64,000 nucleotides of DNA from Craterostigma plantagineum (Eukaryota; Streptophyta; Magnoliopsida; Lamiales; Linderniaceae). Position numbers and translations under genes: made by a program. Location of the stretch: NCBI GenBank assembly GCA_027422505.1, contig JAPQWV010000005.1, positions 12,591,501 to 12,655,500 on the forward strand, given 5' to 3'. The notes beneath the pieces are model-generated. The model searched no databases, had not been told where the DNA came from, and saw nothing but the letters and a program-made list of their open reading frames with translations. Of the stretch, positions 1-10,877 are shown piece after piece; within the stretch, counting starts at the first letter, position 1, and every line of letters starts with the position of its first letter.

Positions 1-34
1 TCAATCACGTTATGATTTCGATCACGAGCACCCT

Positions 35-45
35 CTCTGATACCA
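35..45 (-). other. Primer binding site of a copia-like element (tRNA-iMet)
   Basis: Read on the minus strand the site is TGGTATCAGAG, the start of the usual initiator-tRNA-Met primer site, one base inside an LTR end that reads CCCAACA. The same arrangement occurs in element H (LTR end CCAACA, then GTGGTATCAGAGCC). It implies a minus-strand copia element whose internal region lies left of the window edge. Confidence 0.6.
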
Positions 46-46
46 C

Positions 47-1735
47 TGTTGGGTTACCCGGTGTCTCCCTGAGATGCCACGTCCCCAGGTACAGTGCGGA
101 TCAAAAATTTTCCGGTTTTGCCCTTGTAGCTCGGATCAGAATAGCAACACTTAGACACGAAATAGGGCGGGTCATACACTTAGCAGGCCAGATGCAGTCT
201 GGATAACGATTTGTGATTGCCGGGCTCAGACCGCCGAGTACGAATTCACAGTCTTGCAGGTAATCGAGATAAGTGTCCTATGAGGACGGTGACAGGAAAT
301 TACGAAATCATTGGCCAAGGTATTGAACTAACTCATGTGAGACATGGAGGGTAGTTTGGTAATTTGCCTCGTCTCCGTTTTATCATAGGATCGAGTTCAG
401 TGAGTGTGACGTATACCATGGCTCTCACTTTATTGGGAGACAGCTGAAGGGTTTATACGTAGTACTGTAATCTATAGTGAGGTTCTGGAATAAAGACTTG
501 GTCGAAATTTGCACTCAAATCGGGTTACGGTCCGGTACCGTGGGATTGGCTAGGTAACTACCGGATTCTTAGATTCCTCCCTTACCGATTGAGTCGAACC
601 TAGAGAGTCGGGCTTAAAAAGGATTATCAACATTACTGATAAGGAGAGAAAGTGTTTTGGACCTTAACGGGCCTTGGGCCGTGCCTTAGTGGGCCTCGGG
701 CCATTTAATGGACCGAAGTCGGACTTCATATGGAACTAACTCTAAGACTTGGGCTTGGACAAGTGCTTAAAGGCTTGAGAGTAAAATTGGAATTTAACCC
801 TAAGCTGATTTTCGAATTATGCCTTATGAAGTGATTTCGAAAGGTTTTGAGAGATTTTTACCATAGATATCTCTCCCCTTTTGAATTCAAAATTCATACA
901 AGGAAACTTACCATAATTAGACAACTAACTTAAATACCAAGTCAAACTAAATATATTAAAATTTTGAAATTTAATCATGGATTAAATTCGAAATTTCCAA
1001 CTTAAAATAAATAATATTCCAAGTATATTATTTCCAGGATTTTGTAATTTTCCGTCGACGTCCACATAGGACACTTGTCTCGATTACTTACGAGATTGTG
1101 AATCCGTACTTGGCGGTCTGAGCACGGAAATCACAAATCGTTATCAAGACCGCATCTGGCCCACTGACCCATGCAACAGCATACCAGATCGAGGGGAACC
1201 AATGAGAGTCCAGACTTTGAAGCCAACTCCGTCAAAGCCCCTTTCGGTCTAAGGTTCACCTAGACTACTATAGTGTTGTCGTCGGTCATTGACACTCCTT
1301 GAGTAATAAGCCATGTTCGACAGTACGACCTGCGAGCCACTGTCCATGAAACGACTCAATCCCTTGATTTGATTCGTATCACAAGTCATGACATCCGCTT
1401 CCAAGCGGGATATCGACACACGATAGGTCATCGACAAATAAGCCGTGATTGGTTATCCAGCACCCAACTGGAGCCTTTGGCTTACGGACTTTTAATGAGG
1501 TTAAGAGTCCATTGGTGCATTCCTCTCTCGTGCCCATCGAGAACAGTGACTCAACTCGACACATTTGGATTTGTTCATTTATTGCTTTATCGGATGCTAA
1601 GTAAAGAACGCATATATCCAATAAACGAACAATGCCTTTCAATAAACACACGAAAATATCTTATTACATGTGCTGCCTTTAGGTCCCCGAGTACTTCTCC
1701 TACCTGATTTCCTACCGGGAACTTCATCAAATGTA
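47..1735 (-). mobile_element. Rearranged LTR of a copia family related to element H
   Basis: The left ~140 bases, read on the minus strand, align with the 3' end of the solo LTR at 40100-42131. About 1034-1700 on the minus strand aligns with the 5' half of the LTRs of H, including the block around TCCTATGTGGACG. Between them, about 186-1033 matches the 3' half of the same LTR but on the plus strand, with recognisable TTGGCTAGG and CGGGCTTAAAAAGGA blocks. The LTR therefore seems to contain an internal inversion, or is built from two oppositely oriented copies. The right boundary is approximate and no TSD was identified. I see no protein-coding capacity; short ORFs here are chance. Confidence 0.6.
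186..1159. repeat. Inverted repeat within the LTR, arms ~186-312 and ~1034-1159
   Basis: The left arm contains CCAGATGCAGTCTGGATAAC and runs to GGAAATTACGAAATC. The reverse complement of the right arm contains CCAGATGCGGTCTTGATAAC and runs to GGAAAATTACAAAATC. The ~126-base arms are alike by eye but not identical, so they are old LTR copies in opposite orientation rather than a recent duplication. The ~720-base loop carries the rest of the plus-oriented LTR segment. Confidence 0.65.
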
Positions 1736-1739
1736 AAGC

Positions 1740-3035
1740 TTATGCGATGGCTGCGAATGAGCTCAGCCGGTCGTCCCAGATAACATTGTAAGACGAGGAC
1801 ATGTCAACTACTAGAAAGGGGGTGATCCATGTTTTCTTCAGTTCTCCCGGCCCCAAAGTCATAGGCAGTTGGATCAGACCCACCGCCTCAATGGCATGTC
1901 CCGTGGATCCGATCAACGCCGTTTCCACAGGGTCCATGCGATACTCTCATAATTCCATTTGGTCCATTGTTTCCTTAAATATAATGTACCGAGCTGACAT
2001 TGTCGACGAACACTCTCCCTACATCGTGATTGGCTATTTCTACCCGGACGACTAAGGCGTCATCATGTGATTCATCTCCTCCGTGAAAATTCTCAGGCCC
2101 GAACGATATGGTTGGCCCTGAGCGTCTTTTTACGGATGCTACCTCCTAGTTCTCCAATTTCCATGCTCCGGCCTTCCTAATATCATATTGATTCTTCGCG
2201 GGGGCAAATGTGGCTCCTCGGGCGCTCGAGCATGTTCGGGGGTTTGTCGGTTCTTATCCCGCTCGCGGTCGGGTTTGGCTTCTGCCTGATGGTCAGCTCG
2301 TCTCCGTTAAGGACACCGTCCGTACCTTCCTGAAGGCCTCTCGTTCGTGTATGGTTGTCTTCTTCCTAATCTGTGTTTGAGCTCTCTTCTGTAATATTTC
2401 TAGGGTGCGCTCTCTATTTCTTCGGCCAATAACTGAGCTCGGGCCTCTGGATTGATCTCAATAAGTCTCTCGAGTTCGTCGTTCAAGTGATAGCATTCTT
2501 CTGTATTATGACTGTATTCTCGGTGGAACCCGAATATGCTCCAGAACATAATTCTTAGGCACACTTTTACATCCCAACGGTTTTCGGAGGGAATATCGTC
2601 CATCCCATATTTCCAGCGCTCTCACTTTGTTCACCCTCCATCGCGGGCTCAGGGGTTCTCGGGGTTTCTTTTCGGGGATTTCCTTCATTGGGACTCAAAG
2701 GACGGTTCTGCTCTCGGGCCACATCCACCGTTCCTGTCGCTCATTTTTATCTCCTTTTTTGAAGCCATGTGCCTCTTCCACCCTCACATACTTCTCGACC
2801 CTTACTATTTGTTCTTCTACTGTGGTCGTGTACTTCTTCACCAACGATCTGAATAAATCTCCTTCTTTCAATCCATTGTGGAAGGCTCCAATCATCAGAT
2901 CTGAGGTAGCGATGGGCACCTCCATCATGACTTCGTTGAAACGTTTCAAACAATCTTGAAGGCTCTATTGATCTCCTTTCCACAGACGGGACCAATAGAT
3001 GTGTTCCACGAAAAACGCTCCCTCCGAATTGCTTG
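1740..3035 (-). pseudogene. Tat-type Ty3/gypsy gag-protease remnant
   Basis: On the minus strand the region begins (right side) with a gag core recognisable by RFNEV, then LVKKYTTTVEEQ and RVEKYVRVEEA. Next comes a short knuckle-like segment with FHREYSHNTEECYHL and DELERLIE, and near 1740-2060 a protease-like region with DALVV, VFVD and FLVVD followed by SSYNVI. These are hallmarks of the Tat clade. The protease active site expected as DSG reads as VDNVSS, so it is inactive, and the frame is broken repeatedly. Both ends of the element are missing: the right end runs into an AT-rich tract and the left into the rearranged LTR. The Tat assignment rests on motif memory; RT, which would settle the clade, is absent. 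Confidence 0.65.
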
Positions 3036-3707
3036 CGCGCTAAACGTACCTTACAACTATTATTTAATTCTACACATTTATTAAATAAATATATGTCTAG
3101 TTTTTTAATTTTGTTTTTATTTTACTACAAACTATTTGTGTAGGTTAAATATGAAATATTTATGGTATAAGAAAGATTTTTAAAACAAATCAAAGAATAA
3201 TATTTATAAATTTAGAAGTTTTGTTTATTTACAAGTGGTAATAGTAGAATTAACTTCAACCATAAATTGCAAAATTAATATTTATTTAAAACTGCGTAAA
3301 TTCCGCGGAATAACTGCATTAACGAAATAAAATCTAATAAATTAAAACTTACATTATTATTGATGGAGAATAAGATTTTAAGAAATTGTACCATTTCCAA
3401 GATTTTTTTTTCACCCTCAAAGGGGGTGCAAGTAGTAGCACTCGTATATAATATATTACAATATATATATAGTTTAAAAATATATTTTAAATGTAATAAT
3501 ATTTATATTTTTATTGAATATAGAGATAAATACTCTAATATAATCCATATTCGAGTATTCGAATATTCGATTCGAATATTTTCGAATACCAATAAGAATC
3601 GAGTTTATGATTCGATTAAATATTCGAATATTCGTATTCGTATTCGATTGTCATCCGAATACGAATAGAATATTGTGTTATTCGACTCGATTCTATTCGT
3701 TTGCAAC
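3036..3707. repeat. AT-rich tract with TTCGAATA-type short palindromes
   Basis: No credible coding sequence is visible. From ~3530 to 3700 the DNA is built from overlapping variants of TATTCGAATATTCG, giving many small palindromes. An A/T-rich stretch with CACCCTCAAAGGGGGTG lies near 3410. Such subterminal TTCGAATA strings occur in some plant hAT-like MITEs, but I could not match two terminal inverted repeats or an 8-base TSD, so the origin stays open. The solo LTR F was inserted at its right edge. Confidence 0.45.
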
Positions 3708-5658
3708 TGTAATACCCGTAAAACTTATTTACGAGACTTACGACTTAATTAGCAGTAAATTAGGAATTTCGTTGGATTAAATAAATAAGAAGTTAGGACT
3801 TTGGGTGATACGATGCTTTTGTGCCCTTAAGTGACTTATGTGTCTATATGATTTCATGCTATGTGATTTAAAATTCTTATGGGTGTTACGAATTATGACT
3901 TAAGTGATGAACGTAGGATTTAGAGAATTTTAAATGATGAGTTAATTACGTGCTATGAAGAATTCTAACTTAGGAAAGTAATTAACATTTACATTGGTAA
4001 GAATCGAAACTAGACAAGAGGAGTTAGTGAAACATTAGGGTTTTCTAAGTATGCTATCAAAAAAGAAAATGTCAAAGCTAGAAAAGGCCGGATGAGAATT
4101 TCGAAAAAGAATACTAAAGTTTAAGATGAGTCTCGAGATTTATAACTTTCAAGAAAGGATTAATTTCGAAAAGGCTAGATAGGAATCTTGAGATCTTTAA
4201 GTCACGAAATCATTAAAATTCGAAATCCTTAGAACTCGACATCTTAAATCTCAAAATTGTGTATTATTAATCTCGAAAGATAGGATCTCGAAATGAGTAA
4301 AAGTTGAATAACTAGATGTCGAAACATTAGCATTACTAAACAACTTGATATCTTTAAGACTTACATTGTGATCTCGAAATTTTGGAAACTCGACATTTAA
4401 AGCTCGAGATTAAAGCATATTAGAAGATTTCGAAAGATGAGATATGTTTCGATTACTTAGCTAGAAGGAGTAATGATAGAATAATAACTATTTCATAACC
4501 AGGATAGAGATCAATTAAATATCGATGTCATTTACCTATCATCACACGCAAACTTAGATAAAAAGGAGCTAACATATGTCATTTAGAAGCTAGCAAAAAC
4601 CTAGAAGGAAAGAGGAAACCACATCAAACGAAAGCAAAAGGAAGAAATCGGCCAAACTACTAACGAGAATATCATTATAGAAGGTATAGCTTTATCTGTG
4701 ATTTGTAGTTCAGTTCTATGTTCTTTATTTTAGGAGATTCAAGGGTAACAGAGGACTTAGAAATCGGTATAAGGTATTAGGGTTGTTATATTTTCTAAAG
4801 TAGACTTCGAATATAGGTTAGTTATTGATTTTAGGGTTTTGATAAGGTTTATACAACCTTCAAACTGTTCATGGAAAGTATGGACCTCCGATCGAAAGTT
4901 AGATTATTTTTATAGGGTGTTTCGAATGGTGATAGGATTTTCCAGTTTATGAATCTCGAAACTGTATTAATTCTGTAGGAATGATTTCGAAATGTTCATG
5001 AAGGTTTAAGAATGTCGAGATCAACCTCGAGATGGAATTTCGAAGTGAAGCTCGAAATCCATTCTAGCATCGACTTTAAAATGTGTATAGAATCTCGAGA
5101 TCAAGTTTAAAAATCATGTCGAGATCCATGTCAAAATTCCATAAATAAAGTCCGAAATTTATATCGAGATCCATCTTTGAAATTTACTTCGAAAAATTTG
5201 TGTAAAATCTCGAGACCAAGCTCGAGATTCATGTCGACATTTATTTCAAAATTTTGTATTGTTTAAGTCTCGAAATCCTAGTATACATACTACTTTGAGA
5301 ATTATGTTTAATAGAATGTTACAATCAAACTCGAGATCAACTATCAAACTCGAGATTCATGTTTAATAGAATTTCATCTCGCAATCAAGCTCGAGATTTA
5401 TCTCGAGAACATGCCGAGATTCATTTCAGAATTAACCTCGAGAACCATGTCTAAAAGAATTTCGAAATGGTACTTTCAATTTAGGTCAAAGTCGGAACTT
5501 TAGAATGTTGAAATTCATAAAAAGTCGAAACTAGGGTTTTCAAACTAAAGCCACTTTAGTGAGACTGCAATTAGATTAACAAACCCTAATTTTATATGTT
5601 TCTATACTTAGGGTTTGAAGGTTAACGATTTACCGTACGATGTAGCTAAGGATACCAG

Positions 5659-6578
5659 GTAAGTGGAAGCCCCAACTACAACACATAATTTTATGTGCAT
5701 GAAATTATGTGTTATGTGCTTTTATGGTTTTATGTGCTTCTATGATTTTATGTGAATTCTTACGTGATTTATTTACGTTATACGATGACATGACACGCAT
5801 ATTCATGACATGAGCATGTGCACGCACGACTAGTATAAGAGTCAGGGAAAGAGAGCGTGCATGAGTATAACATCGCGTGAAAGCGATGTATATTTGCCGA
5901 TATGGGCATTTGTGTCGACTCAATGATGAGTCACGGCTCTTCTATGCTACCATGGCGATTCAGGAGGCCAAATATTACCTGATTCACGAGAGGTAGGGGA
6001 AATACATTACGGCGATTCACGTGGCCGGCTGTCTGATTCACGAGAGGCAGGTAAATACCCCGTAGCGGGAGATGCAACCTGGAGGATGCGACTCGAGGGA
6101 ATGAGCGGCACCGAGGAAACCTCGAGTGTTGGCGACCTCGTAGTAAGCTACCAGTGAGAAGCGCCCGCGTGTCAGACTGCATTGGGATGGAAAGGCGCCT
6201 TAGGGTTAAACGAAATTTGTGTGCCCGGGTTAGCCTCTCAATGGGACTGCACTGGAATTGAAAGGCACTATTAGCCTCTCAGTGTGGACCACATTGGGAT
6301 TGAAAGGCACCATAGAGTTAAGCACAGATGGAGTACTCAGGTTTAGCCTCCCAGTGTGTGTACTGCCACTTATTATATATACCATTAGGGGTTTGAGCTC
6401 TATATGGTGCATAGTAAGATTGAAAGCCGAGGGCCCAATATGAAATGAGGAAATGAGAAGGTCGTGAGAAATTAATAGCATTGGCGCGAATGCCTTCGCT
6501 ATTTAGGTCACGTGCATTTCATGCATGGTTTTCACTTACTGAGCTTTATAAGCTCATTCCACGTTTTATGTGTTGTAG
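5659..6578 (+). other. Intron-like segment inside LTR F
   Basis: The left edge is CAG|GTAAGTGG, a near-ideal plant 5' splice site. The right edge is TTTTATGTGTTGTAG|, preceded by CTTACTGAGC, a plausible branch site. The same two edges in the same order are found in the LTRs of D and E although the sequence between is poorly conserved. Splicing is inferred; no transcript evidence is available. Confidence 0.4.
5953..6050 (+). repeat. Four hairpins with a conserved GATTCACGAG loop (LTR F)
   Basis: Four successive short hairpins share a 10-base loop: TGGC/GCCA at 5953-5970 (loop GATTCAGGAG), TACCT/AGGTA at 5976-5995, CGGC/GCCG at 6010-6027 (loop GATTCACGTG), and CTGTCT/AGGCAG with one G-T pair at 6029-6050. 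The stems differ in sequence while keeping pairing; the loops hardly change. A further hairpin, GACTCA/TGAGTC, precedes them at 5917-5932. Confidence 0.6.
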
Positions 6579-6875
6579 GACCCCGCGATCACGGTACGTG
6601 ATCATTTTCACGGCGAGGCCAACTGTTGAAGCTTCCGAGGGCTTTTGAGATGGAAGTGTGTGCATGGATGCGACCTCGTGGAGGCCCAGTAGATAGATTT
6701 AATTTGACCCGCATGCGCGCTTTCCTATGTAAGTAGGACCCACGATGATTTTGTACGATTCCTTTTTATAAAAGGAAAAATTTTTATACGAAATTTTGCA
6801 CGATATATTTCGTTATTAGGACATTAGTCACGTAGACTAGTTAAGAAAGTAGTGGTGGAAGGCGGGGCTGCCACA

Positions 6876-7463
6876 ACAACCCTACTTGCAGCACGACTTT
6901 CTCTGAAGTAACGGTCATTTCCAACGCTCAAACACAAAAGGTAAACAGATTAGAGGGGGCCGGGGTGGTTCCAGTGACGCCCCTCCAATGCTTACGTAAG
7001 TATATTCCTCAAAGAATAGAGTATTACGGGTGCTAATGGTAGAAGGTGGTTTTTCGTTTTAGAGTGCGTATCTCTTTTTGAGTTAACTGTTACCTTTTAT
7101 ACTAACCTCATTCGACTTCCCACGACCCAATAACTACCCCATCCGCTCTTTTGCGAACTTCACGCGGCGATGCAGTCTTTTATTGCCCCACGTTCTCGTC
7201 TTTCAATTTTCTCCTTGACTTCTTCCAAACGAGAAGGAAACACTGCGCTGGAGTGAGCCAGCTTGGGCGAGGCGAGCCCACTCGGCCCCGAGTCTCTTTC
7301 TCTCCTCCGGCGTTAATACGCCTCCCCACGTAGACATCTCCCTCGGGGAAGATCCCTTGCGCGGCCTTGATGGCCTCTACCAGGGGCAGAGCTCCCGCTC
7401 GACCCCTGCGACCTGGAGACGTCTCGCGCCTTTCTCGCTTCCCCTATTTTCTGGCAGGAATGC
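6876..7463 (-). mobile_element. Tat-type LTR-like remnant, continued at 35728-35860
   Basis: On the minus strand this stretch has a TATA-like GTATAAAAGG, then a leader-like run containing GCATTGGAGGGGCGTC and CCCCGGCCCC, phrases typical of U5 in Tat-clade LTRs as I remember them. It is split by G: the CCGAC duplicates at 7464-7468 and 35723-35727 show that 7463 and 35728 were once adjacent. On the same strand, the Tat gag debris at 1740-3035 lies downstream of it, so all three pieces may derive from one element cut by F and G. I see no intact ORF. Confidence 0.4.
7093..7101 (-). promoter_or_regulatory. TATA-box candidate of the Tat-like LTR
   Basis: The minus strand reads TATAAAAGG, a strong plant TATA consensus, preceded by GT and sitting at a position in the LTR-like remnant where U3 would end. 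No transcription start can be seen directly. Confidence 0.35.
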
Positions 7464-7468
7464 CCGAC

Positions 7469-9018
7469 TGATCGACACGTGGTGTGCTAATGTAAAATGC
7501 AGGTGCGACAAGTGATAATATAAAACGAATACCTAATTACTATTACCAACGTGCGATAGGCAGTGGACCTATCGTATGTAGTGCAGTAAAGTGAGTAAAC
7601 GAGTATTGAACACAAGGAATAAACTGAGTACTAGTAGTGACCTATCGACTCGATATCTAGCCTAAATAAAATACGCAGATTGTTTATACTACGAATTATC
7701 CTAACAAAATGATCCTAAAGTAATAAGAGATTAAGAGAACACGACTAAACTGATAAGAGTGCTTTCTGATAAAATAGTGTGCTCGGGATTCGAAACCCGC
7801 TAGGTACTGTCCACTAAGACAATGAATTATCGCTCCTACGTGATTAAGACTAAATCGCAGTAATTTCCTACCACTCACGAAATTGCTGTCGCCCTAGACG
7901 CTCGCGGGGATCTAAAACGCAAAAATTACTAACGGCGAGGATCGAGTATTTGCTTTCGCCCTATACTCGATCCTATCATCTAGGAACGGCCTAATCGTTG
8001 TTTAGCTGTCGCCCTAAACGATTTTCCACACATTCACTTTAACACATAGACATATTAAAGCGAAGAAACACTTTCATAGATAGATAATTAGTCATAATAC
8101 ACGAGTCACGATAAATATATGTCTTAAGCACGAATCGACCTAGCGTTCATCTACTCCCGACACAGAGGGAATTTAGCTACTCATAATTGACAGAAACACG
8201 ACGAAAGAAATAGAGAACAAGGGCAGAGGACTCATAATCTTCCCTTCTGATTGATCTGGAATTGCCTCGGGGGAAGATTCTCTTTTCTTGTTCAATTCGG
8301 CGTGAAAGCGTTGTTAATCCGTCTCTTGCGCTTCTTGGGGTGTTTCTTTGTTCTTGACGGCTCTCTTTCGTCTCTGATATGTTAGGGTTGAGTTCTGGAA
8401 AGAGTTCCCCTCTTTTTGGGTTGAATTTGGGCTTTTATAATGACTTTTGCTACTGTCACGGCCTGGGACATGGCCCGTCACGGCCGTGACAATGTCGGGG
8501 CACAAAATGGAGCTCACTGCGGTGCGTTACGGCCTCGTGCAGAAGTGTCACGGCCGTGACCTTTCCAGCCTTGCGACAGTTTGGTATTTCTCTCAGATGG
8601 AGGGCTAAACAATGTCCGATTGACCTGAAATTTTAACCATAGATAGAAGTCTCGCCAATCTTGATACTGACCAAAGGGATTCTCAATCCGAGATCCTGAT
8701 TGAGAGATATGAATTTCTAATATTGCTGCTGCTATGTGTCACGGCCTGGTGCAAGAAGTGTCACGGCCGTGACTTCCGGCAGTATAGTCTTCTGTGTCCT
8801 GTCACGGCCTGATGCACTGGGTGTCACGGCCGTGACATATGACTGTTCCGTCGTTTTTGCTCCGTTTTGCCTCGTTTTCGCTCCTTTTCGCCCGAAAGTC
8901 ATCCTAAGCTCCTTCAATATCAAAATATGTGTAAATAGGGCGAATAAACGCATGATTGCTAGAGCTCTATTATAACCCAATTAAATACTACGATAAACGT
9001 ATTGAAATACGTTTATCA
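7469..9018 (-). repeat. 3' LTR of element G
   Basis: The 1550-base LTR starts TGATCGACACG and ends CGTTTATCA on the plus strand. It is abutted on the right by a polypurine tract that reads GTGTGGGGAGG on the minus strand. It matches the split copy at 24476-35722 closely. A GTCACGGCCGTGAC palindrome is repeated at 8477, 8547, 8760 and 8823, each preceded by a half copy GTCACGGCCT or close variant about 20-35 bases earlier. No ORF of note. Confidence 0.9.
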
Positions 9019-10877
9019 AACCTCCCCACACTTAAGCATTTGCTTATTCTCAAGTAAATTAGAAGTCAGATAAGGTATCAAATCAAGATAACGGCACGAT
9101 TGTTCGCAGCTTATCATCCTAGCTAGAAAGCACAAAATGGAATCAAGCAAACAATCATGAATAATGCACTAATGATCGGCACCTATCAACCTGAACTTCC
9201 TTAGCACTTCTAAATCAAAAATCATACTTCACAAGGATTCGCTCAAGTCACTAAGTGTATAGGCTAGTATATAGTGAATCGCTCAAATCGTGCACTAGTC
9301 TGACCCCTACCATAACCTTGCAAGCTAATCGCATATCTAGTACTTATAGTGGCAAGCATAAATCTGAGGGTCTTTTCGGGTCGAAACGGTTCAAATAATA
9401 ACAAAGTGATAAGCATATATACTGAACACGTAGTCTTAAAACTAGGACACATAGGTGAAAATTCAAAGAATATAGCATGATCGAATTAACAGTCACATGT
9501 CCCAACATACGACTCAACATTCTCGCTCTGAAATCCTAGACTTTTCTGCCCGACCCTCTCAACTCAGTTCCCTTTCATTTTATGCCCTTTCACCTTAGTT
9601 ACGCTCTACTTTTGTGCACTGCCCTTATTCCCTAAAAACATCAAGGTTTGGCTTTTGTCGCAATGAATACATCGTCACAGCGAATGCCGTGTACCTAGGG
9701 ATACTTATTACCAAAACCTATATCTTGCAAAAGGATTATGGGCAGGCTTATTCAAGGGATCGGGTCATTTCAGAGAACGGTCAAGTAGGGTCGAGTCATT
9801 TCACGAATAGCAGAGAAGAACATTAAATCAGACATTGAAGTAGTAACACTCAAGTTGGACTACTGCTCTATTCTAATCAACTCAGGTTCACATAATCTCT
9901 GGAGGCTCATTCGGGTCAGTGGCTTTTATGATTTACGAGGTAAGCAAACGAATAGGCTCAGACTCAAAGTGGCTAACTAAGTGGATTAGTCATGGTAGGG
10001 AAATATGGCCATTGACTTAATTCCTAATGCCCTCATCATTTTCATACTAACGCACCAGAAATAGTTTCAACACGCATCAGATAGGCAAGTTCTAGAGAGA
10101 TATAGACTAGGCCCATCACACAACCAAGAAAATGAGCATAAGCTCGTCAGGCTCAGACTCTCACAACGAAAAAGGGTTATGTGTACGAATCTCTCAAAGC
10201 AGCGCTGTATCTATTCAGACAGACACGATTCAATCAATCATGCATATCCTAATTGCTCACACAATTTCATGTCATGCAAACCAACTCGAGATAAGCGCAA
10301 ATAATCATGCCTGAGTTCAATAATTCATGCCTTTCTAATGACATTGATAACTCACGGACACGTCATAAAAAAAAATTTCATGTACATTCTCAACCTAAAT
10401 TCCCCTCCCCACACTTAAGACCTACATTGTCCTCAACGTAAAAATGAATAAAGAAAGGGAAAAGAAGGTTAAAAAGAACGGGACTCCCCTGACGAATAAG
10501 TGACGTGGTCGTGACTGAACGCGTGAAGGTCGTGGATCGTGACTCGTGATATCCTGACATAACTAAAATAGAAAATAAAATGTAAAACGAAACTAGACGT
10601 AGATAATAATAGTAGATATATTCATATGCATCATAGTCATAGGCAAATAAAATAAAGTACTAGATAGATAAAACATGGGTTGCCTCCCAAGAAGCGCTTC
10701 CTTTAACGTCTTTAGCCGGACGTGCTTTCGTTCGCTTAGGGTGGCTGGAAGTCGAGGTACATCACCTCTTTTCTGCTTAAGTCTCCCTCGCCTACATCCA
10801 TACCTTGGAGGTGTCGCTTTTCGCCGGGCAGCGGTTTCAGCTCTAGTGGTGGTCGCTCCTCGACTGGGCTCTTGTCC
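9019..10877 (-). other. Non-coding internal 3' region of element G
   Basis: Between the protease remnant and the 3' LTR no coding sequence is visible. Two copies of the phrase CCTCCCCACACTTAAG occur, at 9021 and ~10406; on the minus strand these are G-rich polypurine-like stretches. Near 10676-10710 the phrase TTGCCTCCCAAGAAGCGCTT appears, one often seen downstream of gag-protease in non-autonomous Athila derivatives. This fills the place where the pol domains would be. Confidence 0.6.

Larger units (their letters stand above)
3708..6875 (+). mobile_element. Solo LTR F of a Tekay/Del-like chromovirus
   Basis: The sequence starts TGTAATACCCG, ends GGGGCTGCCACA, and is flanked by GCAAC on the left and ACAAC on the right (4 of 5 TSD bases agree). 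Its length (3168) and ends match the LTRs of E and D, yet no internal region follows, so it is most simply a solo LTR left by recombination between two LTRs. About 4080-5460 is dominated by TCGA-core words (CTCGAAAT, CTCGAGAT). From 5656 to 6580 it shares with D and E the CAGGTAAGTGG and TGTTGTAG blocks. No primer site or ORF follows the right end. Confidence 0.8.

Noticed and set aside
2536..2959. Plus-strand ORFs of ~106-110 codons
   Set aside because: They are shadows of the minus-strand Tat gag remnant, whose motifs are clear in the opposite strand.
3360..3707. Complete hAT-type MITE ending at the F insertion
   Set aside because: AGGGGGTGCAA at ~3423 and AGGGTTGCAAAC (rejoined across F) look alike, but no 8-base duplication was found and the match is short.
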